Below are positions 39,001 to 47,273 of a DNA stretch of 64,000 nucleotides, one piece after another. The notes beneath the pieces were generated by a model that made no database searches, had not been told where the DNA came from, and worked only from the letters and a program-made list of their open reading frames with translations. The DNA comes from Sphingorhabdus lacus (GTDB lineage Bacteria; Pseudomonadota; Alphaproteobacteria; Sphingomonadales; Sphingomonadaceae). The number at the start of each line of letters is the position of its first letter. The first letter of the stretch is position 1. The stretch covers positions 2,294,001-2,358,000 of the forward strand of contig NZ_CP035733.1 in the NCBI RefSeq assembly GCF_009768975.1, read 5' to 3'. Made by a program: the position numbers and the translations under genes.

Positions 39001-39051
39001 CGCAAGCGGCGCTGCGGCATATTTCAATTTATGTATACGTGTAGTTTTCAC
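36010..39051 (-). CDS. TonB-dependent receptor 2
   Basis: About 1013 residues. Start GTG with GGAGGG 7 bases upstream, matching receptor 1. Signal peptide (YAAAPLAIGLALISTPSFAQ), plug (EIVVTGSLIQNPNLVQSTPV, LRELPGVVPSIGSAVNNGNG, GLGSIRNIVLLDGQRI) and barrel ending RRFGVAAKLTF. Strongly similar to receptor 1 throughout but lacks its EF-hand-like insertion (joined as DPNYREVTVTLNRR) and differs near the C-terminus (CTDPNGADPDGC, a possible loop disulfide). Its middle is AT-richer than the same part of receptor 1. Ligand unknown. Confidence 0.95.
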   Translation of the reverse strand: MKTTRIHKLKYAAAPLAIGLALISTPSFAQDAADEEEPAGEIVVTGSLIQNPNLVQSTPVNATTADEIDLLQSNVAEEVLRELPGVVPSIGSAVNNGNGGASYVDLRGLGSIRNIVLLDGQRIAPSGLLGRVDLNNIPLALVERVDALTGAAVTTYGADAITGVVNFITRKDFAGVEISAGTQLTEKGDGHTVRIDATVGGNFDDGRGNAVLSIGYQQSDPIYQGDRDFANFQISSYTGGTAGSGTSIPSRFSGTRPIDPLTGLPSIDPTVANGGVRQVNASGAAVPTFQTFNFNPFNIFQTPFKRFNIFAQGNYEISDAVEIYTRGMFSKNTVDTIIAPSGSFGGTVTINLNNPYLPSTLRNQFCAFNTSTVASGLYTPRFTPAQCAAAATATGRTDPNYREVTVTLNRRTSEVGPRISNYQTTIFDYRIGARGSISESIDWDISGAYGESENVQTIKNYTLQSRFRQATLADNTTTCQTATAGCVPVNLFGPEGSITPAMAAFLTADSSTVVRTTLAQVRGTISGDIGFTAPWAGEAVGFAVGGEYRKYGATQSSDLLARTPGELGGAGGAAPNIDGGYDVYEAFGEIIAPIVSDKPLFHSLTLEAGLRYSSYKVNAAGSPKNDTWTWKVGGSWEPVESLKIRSNYSRAVRAPNINELYFPATVGLTNLAIDPCSGAAPTLNPNLSAICIAQGAPVGSIGSITNPTAAQANITTFGSINLSPETADTLTLGAVFQPDFIPGFSMSLDYYNIKIKDVIGAALPGDLIGACFGTITAASATSADCTVIRRNPITGGLDGDPATTAGLFGPITNQGKLKTDGIDLLANWKGDIGFADLSLAFVGNWTNSSKFQSRPGGLNRECVGYYSVNCSFTGSIQPEFQTSTRATFGFEDVDLSFLWRWTDAVQFEPQQLADDLVVANATGCTDPNGADPDGCMVNPEFRNIGAEHYFDLTARWNASDNFSFTFTIQNLLNNKPKVVGNTIGATSFNSGNVYPSTYDALGRRFGVAAKLTF

Positions 39052-39276
39052 GGTATAGCCCTCCATAAGCTATTTGGGTCACGCAGACGCCTCGGACGCG
39101 GCTGCAAAACTTGTTAATGCTCCGGAATTTCTGCTCTTTTTGCGCGCGTCGGGCACACGACAAGGCGAGCGGAATGCTTCCAGATTGGCCCCGCTTTGAC
39201 CTAAATCCACTTTTCACGCAAAGAAATTGCTGGGGTGCAGCATGAAATATCAGCGGATGTAACATTTATGCAACAG
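39052..39276 (-). promoter_or_regulatory. Leader and promoter region of receptor 2
   Basis: Part of a 340-bp gap before the divergent cyclophilin gene. Shares with the receptor 1 leader the blocks TGTAACATTTATGCAACAG (39258-39276), CAAAGAAATTGCT (39219-39231), the AACTTGTTAATGCTCCGGAA block and a CGCGTCGGGCAC block. On the reverse strand TTGCAT followed 18 bases later by TATTTC is a candidate promoter. The rest of the gap (39277-39391) must hold the cyclophilin promoter; I see no clear box. Confidence 0.5.
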
Positions 39277-39391
39277 TTTGCCGAAGCGTGCTTTGCGGCG
39301 GAGGAAGCGTTTGAAATGCATTTCATTCATGACAGCGACAGCGGGTTTCGTTAATAGCGGCTCAACCTCATAGTGGAGTGATCATATCTTT

Positions 39392-40045
39392 ATGCCTGCA
39401 TGTCCCTCGATTGCCCGTGCTTTAACCGCGCTTTTCCTCGCTTTTACCCTATTGGTACCAGGCAAGCTTTGGGCACAGGAAGCGCCAGCAGCAATCCCTG
39501 CGGTTCCAGTTCCACCGGCATCTGCCCTGCCCGAAAACATCCTGCACCTTGATCTGTCGACGGGTGGCCGGGTTACGATCCAGCTTTATCCCGAAATTGC
39601 GCCTGCACATGTGGACCGGATCAAGACCCTTGCGCGTCAGGGCTTTTACAATGGTGTCGTCTTCCACCGGGTGATTGACGGATTCATGGCGCAAACAGGC
39701 GACCCGACGGGCACAGGCCAGGGCGGCTCGCCGCTTCCCGATTTGAAGGCCGAATTCAACAAAATGCCCCATTTGCGCGGCACGGTGTCGATGGCACGGG
39801 CCACCGAACCCGATTCGGCCAACAGCCAGTTCTTCATCTGCTTCCAGCCACGCTTCAGTCTGGACAATAAATATACGGTCTTCGGACGGGTCATGTCCGG
39901 AATGCAGTTTGTAGACGCGATCGAACGCGGCGAACCGCCAGCGACGCCTAGTACGGTCTTGCAGGCATCAATCGCTGCCGACAATGTTCCGCCCAAATTG
40001 CCGGCAGCACCCCAGATCATGGTTGATCCGATACCGGGATCCTGA
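39392..40045 (+). CDS. Exported cyclophilin-type peptidyl-prolyl isomerase
   Basis: 217 residues. Signal peptide (ALTALFLAFTLLVPGKLWAQ), a Pro/Ala linker, then a cyclophilin domain: FYNGVVFHRVIDGFMAQTGDPTGTGQGGSP carries the catalytic Arg, then NSQFFICFQP and YTVFGRVMSGMQFVDAIE. Catalyses proline isomerisation during folding of periplasmic proteins such as outer-membrane receptors. The C-terminal Pro-rich tail is variable. A GGAG is 13 bases upstream, longer than ideal, so the start is slightly uncertain. It lies 18 bases before queA. Confidence 0.92.
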   Translation: MPACPSIARALTALFLAFTLLVPGKLWAQEAPAAIPAVPVPPASALPENILHLDLSTGGRVTIQLYPEIAPAHVDRIKTLARQGFYNGVVFHRVIDGFMAQTGDPTGTGQGGSPLPDLKAEFNKMPHLRGTVSMARATEPDSANSQFFICFQPRFSLDNKYTVFGRVMSGMQFVDAIERGEPPATPSTVLQASIAADNVPPKLPAAPQIMVDPIPGS

Positions 40046-40063
40046 TTATCTGGCTTGCCTGCA

Positions 40064-41095
40064 ATGCGTGTTGACCTGTTTGATTTTGATTTACCCGCCG
40101 AGCGGATCGCTCTTCGACCGGTCGCACCGCGCGATTCCGCGCGGATGCTGCATATCCACGGGCAGCAGGGCCTGACCGACCATGTCGTGCGCGACCTGCC
40201 GGACCTGCTTCGCAAAGGCGATTGCCTGATTTTCAACGACACACGCGTCATTCCGGCGCAGTTGGAGGGCACAAGGGGCGACGCCAAAATCGGGGCCACC
40301 TTGCACAAGCGTATCGATCTGCGCCGGTGGCAGGCCTTTATCCGCAACGCCAAACGCCTGCGGGTCGGGGAGAGTGTCGATTTCGGGCGCGATGTCGTGG
40401 CTGTCGCCGAAGAGCGGCATGAGGACGGAAGTTTCACGCTCTATTTCGAAGGCGACGATCCGGTCGAACTGTTGCTCGAACGCGCGGGCACCATGCCGTT
40501 GCCTCCCTATATTGCGGGGAAGCGTCCAACCGATGAACGCGATGCGCAGGATTACCAGACCATGTTCGCCAAAAAGGATGGCGCGGTGGCGGCGCCCACG
40601 GCATCGCTTCATTTTACGCCCGAGTTGATGGCGGGGATCGAGGCAGCGGGGATCGAGACAGCGACGCTGACGCTGCATGTCGGGGCGGGCACCTTTCTGC
40701 CGGTGAAGGCCGAGGATACGACCGAGCACCGGATGCACCATGAATGGGGGCAGATCGACGCCGACACGGCCTATCGCCTCAACAGCGTGCGCGAAAAGGG
40801 CGGGCGGTTGATTGCGGTGGGGACGACGTCGCTCCGGCTGATCGAAAGTGCGGCGGATGCGGATGGCACCATCAATCCCTTTTCGGGCGACACCGACATT
40901 TTCATTACGCCCGGCTATCGCTTCAAGGCGATCCAGGGCCTGATGACCAATTTCCACCTGCCGAAATCGACGCTGTTCATGCTGGTCAGCGCGCTGATGG
41001 GGCGCGAGACGATGCAGGCGGCTTATGCGCATGCCATCGCCAACGACTATCGCTTCTACAGCTATGGGGACAGCAGCCTGCTCATCCCGGCTTAG
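40064..41095 (+). CDS. queA: tRNA preQ1 ribosyltransferase-isomerase QueA
   Basis: 343 residues. Adds the ribosyl group of S-adenosylmethionine to preQ1 in tRNA to make epoxyqueuosine. Hallmarks: [97 protein letters not shown]. Start ATG chosen over a TTG three codons upstream. A downstream tgt is not in the window; pyk follows convergently. Confidence 0.97.
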   Translation: MRVDLFDFDLPAERIALRPVAPRDSARMLHIHGQQGLTDHVVRDLPDLLRKGDCLIFNDTRVIPAQLEGTRGDAKIGATLHKRIDLRRWQAFIRNAKRLRVGESVDFGRDVVAVAEERHEDGSFTLYFEGDDPVELLLERAGTMPLPPYIAGKRPTDERDAQDYQTMFAKKDGAVAAPTASLHFTPELMAGIEAAGIETATLTLHVGAGTFLPVKAEDTTEHRMHHEWGQIDADTAYRLNSVREKGGRLIAVGTTSLRLIESAADADGTINPFSGDTDIFITPGYRFKAIQGLMTNFHLPKSTLFMLVSALMGRETMQAAYAHAIANDYRFYSYGDSSLLIPA

Positions 41096-41100
41096 GCCTT

Positions 41101-42552
41101 TTAGTGACCCTTTAGCTCGTCCCCGGTCAGGCGGACGATGTGCAGCACATTGGTCGAGCCCGGCGTACCAAAGGGAACGCCCGCCATGATGATGATCCGC
41201 GCGCCTGCGGTACCCAGATGGTGGCGCAGCGCCATGCGGCGGCCCTTGGCGACCATTTCTTCGAAGCTGCCAATGTCCTTGGTCCGCACGCTATGCGCGC
41301 CCCAGAGCAAGCCCAGCCTGCGCGCGGTCGCGATATGCGATGTCAGGACGAGCACCGGCACCATCGGCCGTTCCCGCGCGATCCGCCGCGCGGTTGATCC
41401 GGACGAGGTGAAGCAGATGATCGCGCTCGTATCAATGGTCTGCACAATCTGCGCCGCAGACGCCGCGAGGGCATCGGCGGTGGTCGCATCGGCGCTGATC
41501 TTGGTGAACTGCACGCGGGCGTGGTAATCGGGGTCGCTTTCGACCTGCATCGCGATCCGGTCCATGATCGACACCGCCTCAATCGGCCAGGCCCCTGCGG
41601 CGGTCTCGGCCGACAACATGATCGCATCCGCCCCGTCATAAATCGCCGTAGCCACGTCCGACACTTCGGCGCGTGTGGGTGAGGGCGAGGTGATCATCGA
41701 CTCCAGCATCTGCGTGGCAACAACCACCGGCTTGCCCATCCGCCGTGCGGTGCTGACAATCCGTTTCTGCAAAGGCGGCACCTGTTCGGGCGGCAGTTCC
41801 ACGCCCAGATCACCGCGCGCCACCATCACCGCATCGGCCAGCTCCAAAATCTCCTCGAGCCGCCCGATCGCCGCCGGCTTTTCAATCTTCGCCAGCAACG
41901 ACGCCTTCCCGCCGATCAGCTTCTTGCCTTCGGCCACATCTTCGGGGCGCTGCACAAAGGACATCGCGATCCAGTCGACATGTTGCGAGACGGCAAAGGC
42001 AAGGTCCGACCTGTCCTTCTCTGTCAACGCAGCCACAGGCACCACCACATCGGGGACATTCAGCCCCTTGCGGTCGGACAGCATGCCGCCAACCTCAACC
42101 TGGGTCTCAATCCGCTGCGGGCTGACGTTCAGCACGCGCAGCACCATCTTGCCATCATCCAGCAACAGCCGGGTCTGCGGTTCCAGCGCGGCAAAGATTT
42201 CGGGATGCGGCAGATAGACGCGGCTCGCATCACCCGGCTTCGTATCGGCGTCCAATATGAACTTCGCGCCGGTTTTCAATTCGACCTTGCCGCCGGCAAA
42301 TTTGTCGATGCGCAATTTTGGACCCTGCAAATCGACGAGGATCGTGGTCGGCCGCGCATATTTCTTCTCAAGCCCGCGGATATGCTCGATCAGCTTCGCC
42401 TTGTCGGCTTGCTCGCCATGGCTCATGTTAATACGGAAGGCGTCGGCACCGGCAAGAAACAACTGTTCGATCATCTCGGGCGTATCGCTGGCCGGGCCAA
42501 GCGTGGCGAGAATACGCACCTTGCGGGCGCGTGGTTTCGTATAGTGAGTCAA
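41101..42552 (-). CDS. pyk: Pyruvate kinase
   Basis: 483 residues. Last step of lower glycolysis or the Entner-Doudoroff route, phosphoenolpyruvate to pyruvate with ATP. Marks: RKVRILATLGPAS, FRINMSHGE, DLQGPKLRI, the catalytic Lys in LLAKIEKPAAIGRLEEIL, MVARGDLGVELP, and TRAEVSDVATAIYDGADAIMLSAETAAGAWP. Ends 5 bases from queA, so the two genes are convergent. Confidence 0.97.
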   Translation of the reverse strand: MTHYTKPRARKVRILATLGPASDTPEMIEQLFLAGADAFRINMSHGEQADKAKLIEHIRGLEKKYARPTTILVDLQGPKLRIDKFAGGKVELKTGAKFILDADTKPGDASRVYLPHPEIFAALEPQTRLLLDDGKMVLRVLNVSPQRIETQVEVGGMLSDRKGLNVPDVVVPVAALTEKDRSDLAFAVSQHVDWIAMSFVQRPEDVAEGKKLIGGKASLLAKIEKPAAIGRLEEILELADAVMVARGDLGVELPPEQVPPLQKRIVSTARRMGKPVVVATQMLESMITSPSPTRAEVSDVATAIYDGADAIMLSAETAAGAWPIEAVSIMDRIAMQVESDPDYHARVQFTKISADATTADALAASAAQIVQTIDTSAIICFTSSGSTARRIARERPMVPVLVLTSHIATARRLGLLWGAHSVRTKDIGSFEEMVAKGRRMALRHHLGTAGARIIIMAGVPFGTPGSTNVLHIVRLTGDELKGH

Positions 42553-42648
42553 GCATCCGCTCCGTTACTGGAAATCGTTTCGTAAGCGGCTATAGCACAT
42601 GGGAATCAAGGCGAAAGGCCTTCCCGTGACAAGAATAGGTATTCACCG

Positions 42649-42942
42649 ATGAAAGAACTGACCGACCACGCCGCAGCCGCTGCATTTCGCCGTCTCGTCG
42701 CACATTTGCAGCACCGGCACGACGCCGAAAATATCGACCTGATGGGTCTCGCCGGTTTCTGCCGCAACTGTTTGGCCGATTGGGTGATGGAAGCCGATGG
42801 CACCCTGACCAAGGACGAGGCACGCGAACTGATCCACGGCATGCCGGCCGCCGAATGGAAGACCCGCTACCAAAGCGAGGCGACACCGGAAAAGCTGCAA
42901 CGCATGCAGGAAAGCATAGCGAAGAATGCAGCGTCGCATTAA
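42649..42942 (+). CDS. DUF1244 family protein
   Basis: 97 residues, cytosolic and helical. HLQHRHDAENIDLMGLAGFCRNCLADW is the conserved DUF1244 core with two nearby Cys and His residues that could bind a metal. Function unknown; the family is widespread in alpha- and gammaproteobacteria. It precedes gapR by 66 bp. Confidence 0.85.
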   Translation: MKELTDHAAAAAFRRLVAHLQHRHDAENIDLMGLAGFCRNCLADWVMEADGTLTKDEARELIHGMPAAEWKTRYQSEATPEKLQRMQESIAKNAASH

Positions 42943-43008
42943 GCGGGTGCCAATCTGATTCGGGCCGCCGACAACCATCGGCGCCCATCCAACTAACAGG
43001 AGAATATC

Positions 43009-43251
43009 ATGTCCGATGGCAATGTCGCCGCCGATCAATTGCGTCTTTTTATCGAGCGTATCGAGCGGCTGGAAGAAGAGAAAAAGGGCATCGCCGACGA
43101 TATTCGCGATGTCTACAGCGAAGCGAAAAGCCAGGGCTATGATCCCAAAATCATGCGCCAGATTGTCCGCCTGCGTAAAATGAGCAACGATGACCGGCAG
43201 GAGATGGAAGCCGTTCTCGACACTTACAAGTCGGCGCTGGGTCTGGCATAA
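43009..43251 (+). CDS. gapR: GapR/DUF2312 nucleoid-associated protein
   Basis: 80 residues. The N-terminal [50 protein letters not shown] is the DUF2312 signature; helices form a tetrameric clamp around overtwisted DNA. In Caulobacter, GapR binds AT-rich, positively supercoiled DNA ahead of forks and polymerases and stimulates gyrase and topoisomerase IV. ATG has GGAG 8 bases upstream. Highly conserved in alphaproteobacteria, supporting the taxonomic call. Confidence 0.93.
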   Translation: MSDGNVAADQLRLFIERIERLEEEKKGIADDIRDVYSEAKSQGYDPKIMRQIVRLRKMSNDDRQEMEAVLDTYKSALGLA

Positions 43252-43279
43252 AGGGTCACCCCCAAAAAGGAGATTCCTT

Positions 43280-43600
43280 ATGCTGATGACCACCACCTCC
43301 ACCATCGAAGGCCAACCCGTCCGCGAATATCTTGGCGTTGTAACGGGCGAAGTCATTGTCGGCGCCAACATCTTCAAGGATTTGTTCGCCGGTATCCGCG
43401 ACATCGTCGGCGGCCGCTCGGGCGCTTATGAAAACTCCCTGCGCGACGCCCGTCAGACCGCGCTTGCCGAACTGGCCGACGAAGCCCGCAATCTGGGCGC
43501 GAACGCCGTCATCGGCATCGACCTGGATTATGAGGTGCTGGGCAAGGAAGGATCGATGCTGATGGTCACCGCATCGGGCACAGCGGTGAAGCTGGGTTAG
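43280..43600 (+). CDS. ybjQ: YbjQ/UPF0145 family protein
   Basis: 106 residues. [75 protein letters not shown] is the complete YbjQ (DUF74, putative heavy-metal-binding) pattern; these form beta-barrel pentamers. Role unknown. Start ATG has AAGGAG 7 bases upstream; the upstream frame overlapping gapR is rejected. Confidence 0.9.
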   Translation: MLMTTTSTIEGQPVREYLGVVTGEVIVGANIFKDLFAGIRDIVGGRSGAYENSLRDARQTALAELADEARNLGANAVIGIDLDYEVLGKEGSMLMVTASGTAVKLG

Positions 43601-43626
43601 CGCTGAGCCGCGGGCAATAATCGACG

Positions 43627-44349
43627 GTGAAAGATACTCTAAAAGCTGCCTGCAGGCTTGCATTTTCCGGTGCAATTCCAGCATGGCTCTGGATATTGTA
43701 TCTTATTGTCTATCTACCTTTCGCCCTGATTGAACTCTACCCCGCCCCAGCCTCAAATTCGGATCGGGACAATTGGTATCTCGTCTTGGGTATCGCCGGT
43801 GTGACGCTCAGTATTTGGACCTATTGGTTGTTGAGCCGGAAGCTGGTCGAAACGCCTATGAACCCGCAAGGTTCATTTGGCGGATGGTTCCTTTGGACAT
43901 TTTTATTCGGACTTCTGTTCACCGGAGGAGCGGAAATCATGTCCTATATGATCGGGCACTTTGATGAAGAGGCTGGCTATTGGAGTGATGCGCTCTTCAG
44001 GCTGATATTAAGTACCGCAGCATTGCCTTTTCTGGTTCATGCGATGCGGCGTGCATCCCGTTTAGCGCACATCACTTTGCAAGATACGCTCGAAAATGGA
44101 CGGGCTGTTTTTGACAATCTTCGTAGCGCCTATTTTATTTTTTCGATCTTCCCCATTCTCTGCCTTCACGCGATCCCTTTGATTGCCGAAAATGTCTCCT
44201 CGCCAGCCGCCCTCGCCGGTATCGCCTTCGTCAATTGGGCTTTGTGGACGGTTTCGAGTATCGGGGAGACAGCAATTGCAGCGCTGGGACATCACCAGAT
44301 TGAATCCCGGATAGCTGAACAGTTGCCCTCGACCCCGTCCCTGATGTAA
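43627..44349 (+). CDS. Multispan membrane protein of unknown function, AT-rich
   Basis: 240 residues from a GTG, about six hydrophobic helices ([117 protein letters not shown]). No family recognised and no charged catalytic motif. The first 120 bases have 54 G+C, well below the adjoining yebC and ybjQ, so it looks like a later insertion between housekeeping genes. Confidence 0.72.
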   Translation: MKDTLKAACRLAFSGAIPAWLWILYLIVYLPFALIELYPAPASNSDRDNWYLVLGIAGVTLSIWTYWLLSRKLVETPMNPQGSFGGWFLWTFLFGLLFTGGAEIMSYMIGHFDEEAGYWSDALFRLILSTAALPFLVHAMRRASRLAHITLQDTLENGRAVFDNLRSAYFIFSIFPILCLHAIPLIAENVSSPAALAGIAFVNWALWTVSSIGETAIAALGHHQIESRIAEQLPSTPSLM

Positions 44350-44390
44350 GGGCGCGCCTTCAGTTCACTTTAGCTTCAAAGAAAAGAGCC

Positions 44391-45134
44391 ATGGCAGGCC
44401 ATAGTAAATTCAAAAATATCCAACACCGCAAAGGCGCGCAGGATAAGAAACGTTCGGCCCAATTTTCCAAGCTGAGCCGCGAAATCACCGTTGCGGCCAA
44501 GATGGGGATGCCCGATCCCGACATGAACCCACGCCTTCGGCTGGCGGTCAACGCGGCCAAGGCGCAGTCGATGCCCAAGGACAATATCCAGCGCGCGATT
44601 GACAAGGCGAATGCCGCCGGCGGCGAAGATTATGAAGAGGTGCGCTACGAAGGCTATGGTCCGGGCGGCGTTGCTGTCATCGTCGAGGCGCTGACCGACA
44701 ACCGCAACCGTACGGCGACGAATGTGCGCACGGCATTCAGCAAGAATGGCGGCAATCTGGGTGCGTCAGGTGCGGTGAGCCACGGGTTCGACCGTATGGG
44801 CCTGATCACCTATCCCGCAAGTGCCGGCGATGCCGACCATGTGTTCGAGGCCGCGCTTGAGGCGGGCGCCGAAGATGTGGAATCGGGCGAAGACGAACAC
44901 AGCATCTGGACGGCGATGGACAGCCTGCACGAAGTTTCGAAGGCACTCGAGGCGACCCTTGGCGAAGCCGAGAGCGCGAAGCTTGCCTGGAAACCGCAAA
45001 TCCTCGTGGAAGTTGACGAAGCCAATGCCGCGACCCTGTTGAAGATGATCGACGCGCTGGAAGACGATGATGATGTTCAGACGGTCTGGGGCAATTACGA
45101 CATGTCCGACGAGGTCATGGCGAAGCTTGGCTAA
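44391..45134 (+). CDS. yebC: YebC/PmpR family regulator
   Basis: 247 residues. [21 protein letters not shown] and [43 protein letters not shown] are diagnostic. Formerly considered transcription regulators, proteins of this family also ease ribosome stalling at proline-rich stretches (TACO1-like). Adjacent to ruvC-ruvA-ruvB, a very common bacterial arrangement. Confidence 0.96.
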   Translation: MAGHSKFKNIQHRKGAQDKKRSAQFSKLSREITVAAKMGMPDPDMNPRLRLAVNAAKAQSMPKDNIQRAIDKANAAGGEDYEEVRYEGYGPGGVAVIVEALTDNRNRTATNVRTAFSKNGGNLGASGAVSHGFDRMGLITYPASAGDADHVFEAALEAGAEDVESGEDEHSIWTAMDSLHEVSKALEATLGEAESAKLAWKPQILVEVDEANAATLLKMIDALEDDDDVQTVWGNYDMSDEVMAKLG

Positions 45135-45144
45135 GCACCCAGTG

Positions 45145-45224
45145 CCGTTCGCATCGAGCCCAGTCGAGATGCCGCTATGTCGCGCACGACCGATCGCTGT
45201 CTCGACTTCGCTCGACACGAACGG
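45145..45224. repeat. REP-like inverted repeat between yebC and ruvC
   Basis: Left arm 45145-45171 and right arm 45198-45224 are inverted copies: CCGTTCG-TCGAGC-AGTCGAGA read in both, with 6 mismatches over 27 positions in three pairs. The arm resembles the TCGAGCGAAGTCGAGA-type palindromic repeats I associate with sphingomonad and Erythrobacter genomes. It could fold into a long hairpin in the yebC-ruvC transcript. Confidence 0.65.
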
Positions 45225-45233
45225 ATTTCGGGT

Positions 45234-45704
45234 ATGATCATCCTCGGACTTGACCCCGGCCTGGGTACAACCGGCTGGGGCGTCATTCGCAAGGAAGGCA
45301 ACCGCCTTTCCCACATCGACAATGGCGAGATTGAAACGGACGCCAAATTGCCGCTGGCAAACCGCCTGTTGCTGCTTGATGCCAAGCTGAATGCCGTAAT
45401 CGACAGCTTCCGTCCCGATGCCGTGGCGGTCGAAGAAGTGTTCGTGAACAAAAACCCGCAATCCACCTTAAAGCTGGGTCAGGCGCGCGGGGTCGTTCTG
45501 CTCGGGGCCGCAAAGGCGCGGGTCATTGTAACCGAATATGCCGCACGGCTGGTGAAGAAATCGGTCGTTGGCACAGGCAAGGCGGATAAGGAACAAATCC
45601 AGGCGATGCTGCGCATCTTGCTACCGGGCCTCAAACTGGCCGGACCGGATGCCGCCGATGCCCTGGCCGTGGCGATTACCCACGCCCATCATATGCGGGG
45701 TTAA
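45234..45704 (+). CDS. ruvC: Holliday junction resolvase RuvC
   Basis: 156 residues. [17 protein letters not shown] holds the first catalytic Asp, [23 protein letters not shown] the Glu, and [17 protein letters not shown] the last Asp pair of the RNase H-like active site. Cuts four-way junctions with RuvAB. Start ATG chosen at the conserved N-terminus; the longer frame runs through the repeat and is rejected. Separated from ruvA by a convergent exported-protein gene, an interruption of the usual ruvCAB order. Confidence 0.96.
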   Translation: MIILGLDPGLGTTGWGVIRKEGNRLSHIDNGEIETDAKLPLANRLLLLDAKLNAVIDSFRPDAVAVEEVFVNKNPQSTLKLGQARGVVLLGAAKARVIVTEYAARLVKKSVVGTGKADKEQIQAMLRILLPGLKLAGPDAADALAVAITHAHHMRG

Positions 45705-45708
45705 AAAA

Positions 45709-46530
45709 CTAACGTAACCCGAGCTGGTTTTGCTCGAAATCCTCTAATGCCTTCAAGGCCATAATTCCTTCGGTGACCACGCGCTTGGCCGTTTCGATCT
45801 TGTCCGACGTTTGCGCTTGCGGGCTTATTGCAAAGGCATAGGCCCCTGCGCCATTGCGCAAAGCAGTCCGCTGCGCTTGCAGGGCCGCTTGGGTGTCGGC
45901 CGGCAACTGCTTGATGATATCGCTAATCCACGGATCTTCTACGCCGCGCAAATAGGCGCGCACGCTGTTCGCGACGATCTCCGTCGTATTTTGCTGCAGA
46001 TAAGCGGCCTTGGCCTTGGCCGCATAGGCGGCGGCAACATCGAAGACAAAGGCAGGATCATGTCCCGCAAGGGCAATCGCCTTGTCCGCCAACGGAACCC
46101 CAGCAGCAAGATCCTTTTCAAACACCCGATAACTCGCACGCGCCCCCAGCAAGGCTATTTGCGTAGCGCCAATGGACCGTTTTCCACCAAACAGGATATT
46201 GCCGCTGGCTGTGCCGGTAAACACATCCTTTTCTGAAAGCGGGGGCGTGGTCAGGGCAACGAGTTCCGCTTCGGCCAACGCATTTTGCTGCATGGCTTGC
46301 AGAAGCTGGAACCTGCGAAACCGCGATTTTGCGATCTTGAATGGGGTCTGGTCGGGCACTTGAGCGCAGGCGAGTAGCAAATCGGTCGCTTTGCTGTTGG
46401 GTCCGATCATCATCATGACCTCAGCCTCGTTGCAAGGCTTGGCCTCTTCCGGATTGGGTGTTTGGGCCTGGCCCTGCTGTGCCATAACCAACGCCGCGAT
46501 TAAAAGTCCCGTTCTATGTATCCTGCGCAT
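45709..46530 (-). CDS. Exported helical protein of unknown function
   Basis: 273 residues. Signal peptide (TGLLIAALVMAQQGQAQ), then a largely helical body rich in Ala with TPR-like spacing (AKSRFRRFQLLQAMQQNALAEAELVALT, GARASYRVFEKDLAAGVPLADKAIALAGHDPAFVFDVAAAYAAKAKAAY). Two Cys in the mature N-terminus (PCNEAE, LLACAQ) may pair. It stands convergent to ruvC with only 4 bases between stops, inserted in the ruv cluster. Family not recognised. Confidence 0.75.
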   Translation of the reverse strand: MRRIHRTGLLIAALVMAQQGQAQTPNPEEAKPCNEAEVMMMIGPNSKATDLLLACAQVPDQTPFKIAKSRFRRFQLLQAMQQNALAEAELVALTTPPLSEKDVFTGTASGNILFGGKRSIGATQIALLGARASYRVFEKDLAAGVPLADKAIALAGHDPAFVFDVAAAYAAKAKAAYLQQNTTEIVANSVRAYLRGVEDPWISDIIKQLPADTQAALQAQRTALRNGAGAYAFAISPQAQTSDKIETAKRVVTEGIMALKALEDFEQNQLGLR

Positions 46531-46664
46531 AAGCCCCCCAGCCTGTACTCTTCCGATAGCTCCCTAAAGTGCAGAAGGGAAGTCCAAGCAAAGTTCGCAT
46601 CTTGTTCTCTTTTTCTTGCCCTCGAGTCTACGCCGCGCTAACCATTAGATATGAAGGGGCAGGC

Positions 46665-47273
46665 ATGATCGCAAAGCTATATGGCCGGATTGACGAAACG
46701 GGCGTGGACCATCTGGTCATCGACGTAAATGGCGTCGGCTATCTGGTGCAAGCAAGCGCGCGGACATTGGCGGCGCTTGGAAAGGCCGACGACTTCGCTA
46801 CCGTATTCACCGAAATGCAGGTCAGCGAGAACGACATGCGCCTCATCGGCTTTGCCACCCGCGAAGAGCGCGACTGGTTCCGCCTTTTGACAGGGGTGCA
46901 GGGTGTGGGCGGCAAGGTGGGGCTTGCGATATTGTCCGCCATCGAACCACAGGATCTCGCGCTTGCGATTGGTAGCGGCGACGCCGCGATGGTCGCGCGC
47001 GCCAATGGCGTCGGGCCAAAACTCGCCAGCCGGATTGTCAATGAATTGAAGGATAAGGTCGGCGCGCTTGCGGGAATTGGCGGCGGGGCAAAACTGATGT
47101 CTGGTGGAACGGCCAGCGGCGGCCATGCGGGCGATGCCCTGTCGGCGCTTGCCAATCTTGGCTTCAAACCCGGCGAGGCGGGGGCTGCCGTGGCCTTGGC
47201 GGTCGAGGAATTGGGGGCGGATGCGAGTTTGGATGCGCTAGTCCGGCTGGCGTTGAAGAAGGCTTCACGATGA
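46665..47273 (+). CDS. ruvA: Holliday junction helicase subunit RuvA
   Basis: 202 residues. Start [13 protein letters not shown] matches the family; [26 protein letters not shown] and [19 protein letters not shown] are the two helix-hairpin-helix DNA-binding motifs of domain II; the C-terminal [18 protein letters not shown] is domain III that contacts RuvB. Its stop overlaps the ruvB start by 4 bases. Confidence 0.97.
   Translation: MIAKLYGRIDETGVDHLVIDVNGVGYLVQASARTLAALGKADDFATVFTEMQVSENDMRLIGFATREERDWFRLLTGVQGVGGKVGLAILSAIEPQDLALAIGSGDAAMVARANGVGPKLASRIVNELKDKVGALAGIGGGAKLMSGGTASGGHAGDALSALANLGFKPGEAGAAVALAVEELGADASLDALVRLALKKASR

Larger units (their letters stand above)
32433..39276. repeat. 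Tandem duplication of a whole receptor transcription unit
   Basis: Two head-to-tail copies of leader, receptor gene and terminator: unit 1 about 32433-35909 and unit 2 about 35954-39276. The similarity covers proteins, their ribosome sites (AAGGG-TATACC-GTG), leader blocks upstream and the GGGGCGGACAT-GCTGCCC hairpins downstream. The copies have diverged: one insertion in unit 1 and many synonymous changes, so the duplication is not recent. Confidence 0.85.

Noticed and set aside
32484-39051. Assembly artefact explaining the two receptors
   Set aside because: The copies differ by an insertion, many substitutions and diverged leaders and terminators, so they are true paralogues.
28546-39051. 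Lasso-peptide uptake locus
   Set aside because: No isopeptidase, precursor peptide, or B and C maturation proteins are visible near the receptors.
40091-41032. Long reverse frame (313 codons) opposite queA
   Set aside because: Mirror frame of a GC-rich gene; the forward frame has all QueA motifs.
45177-45233. Upstream extension of ruvC
   Set aside because: It runs through the REP-like repeat; the conserved RuvC N-terminus begins at 45234.
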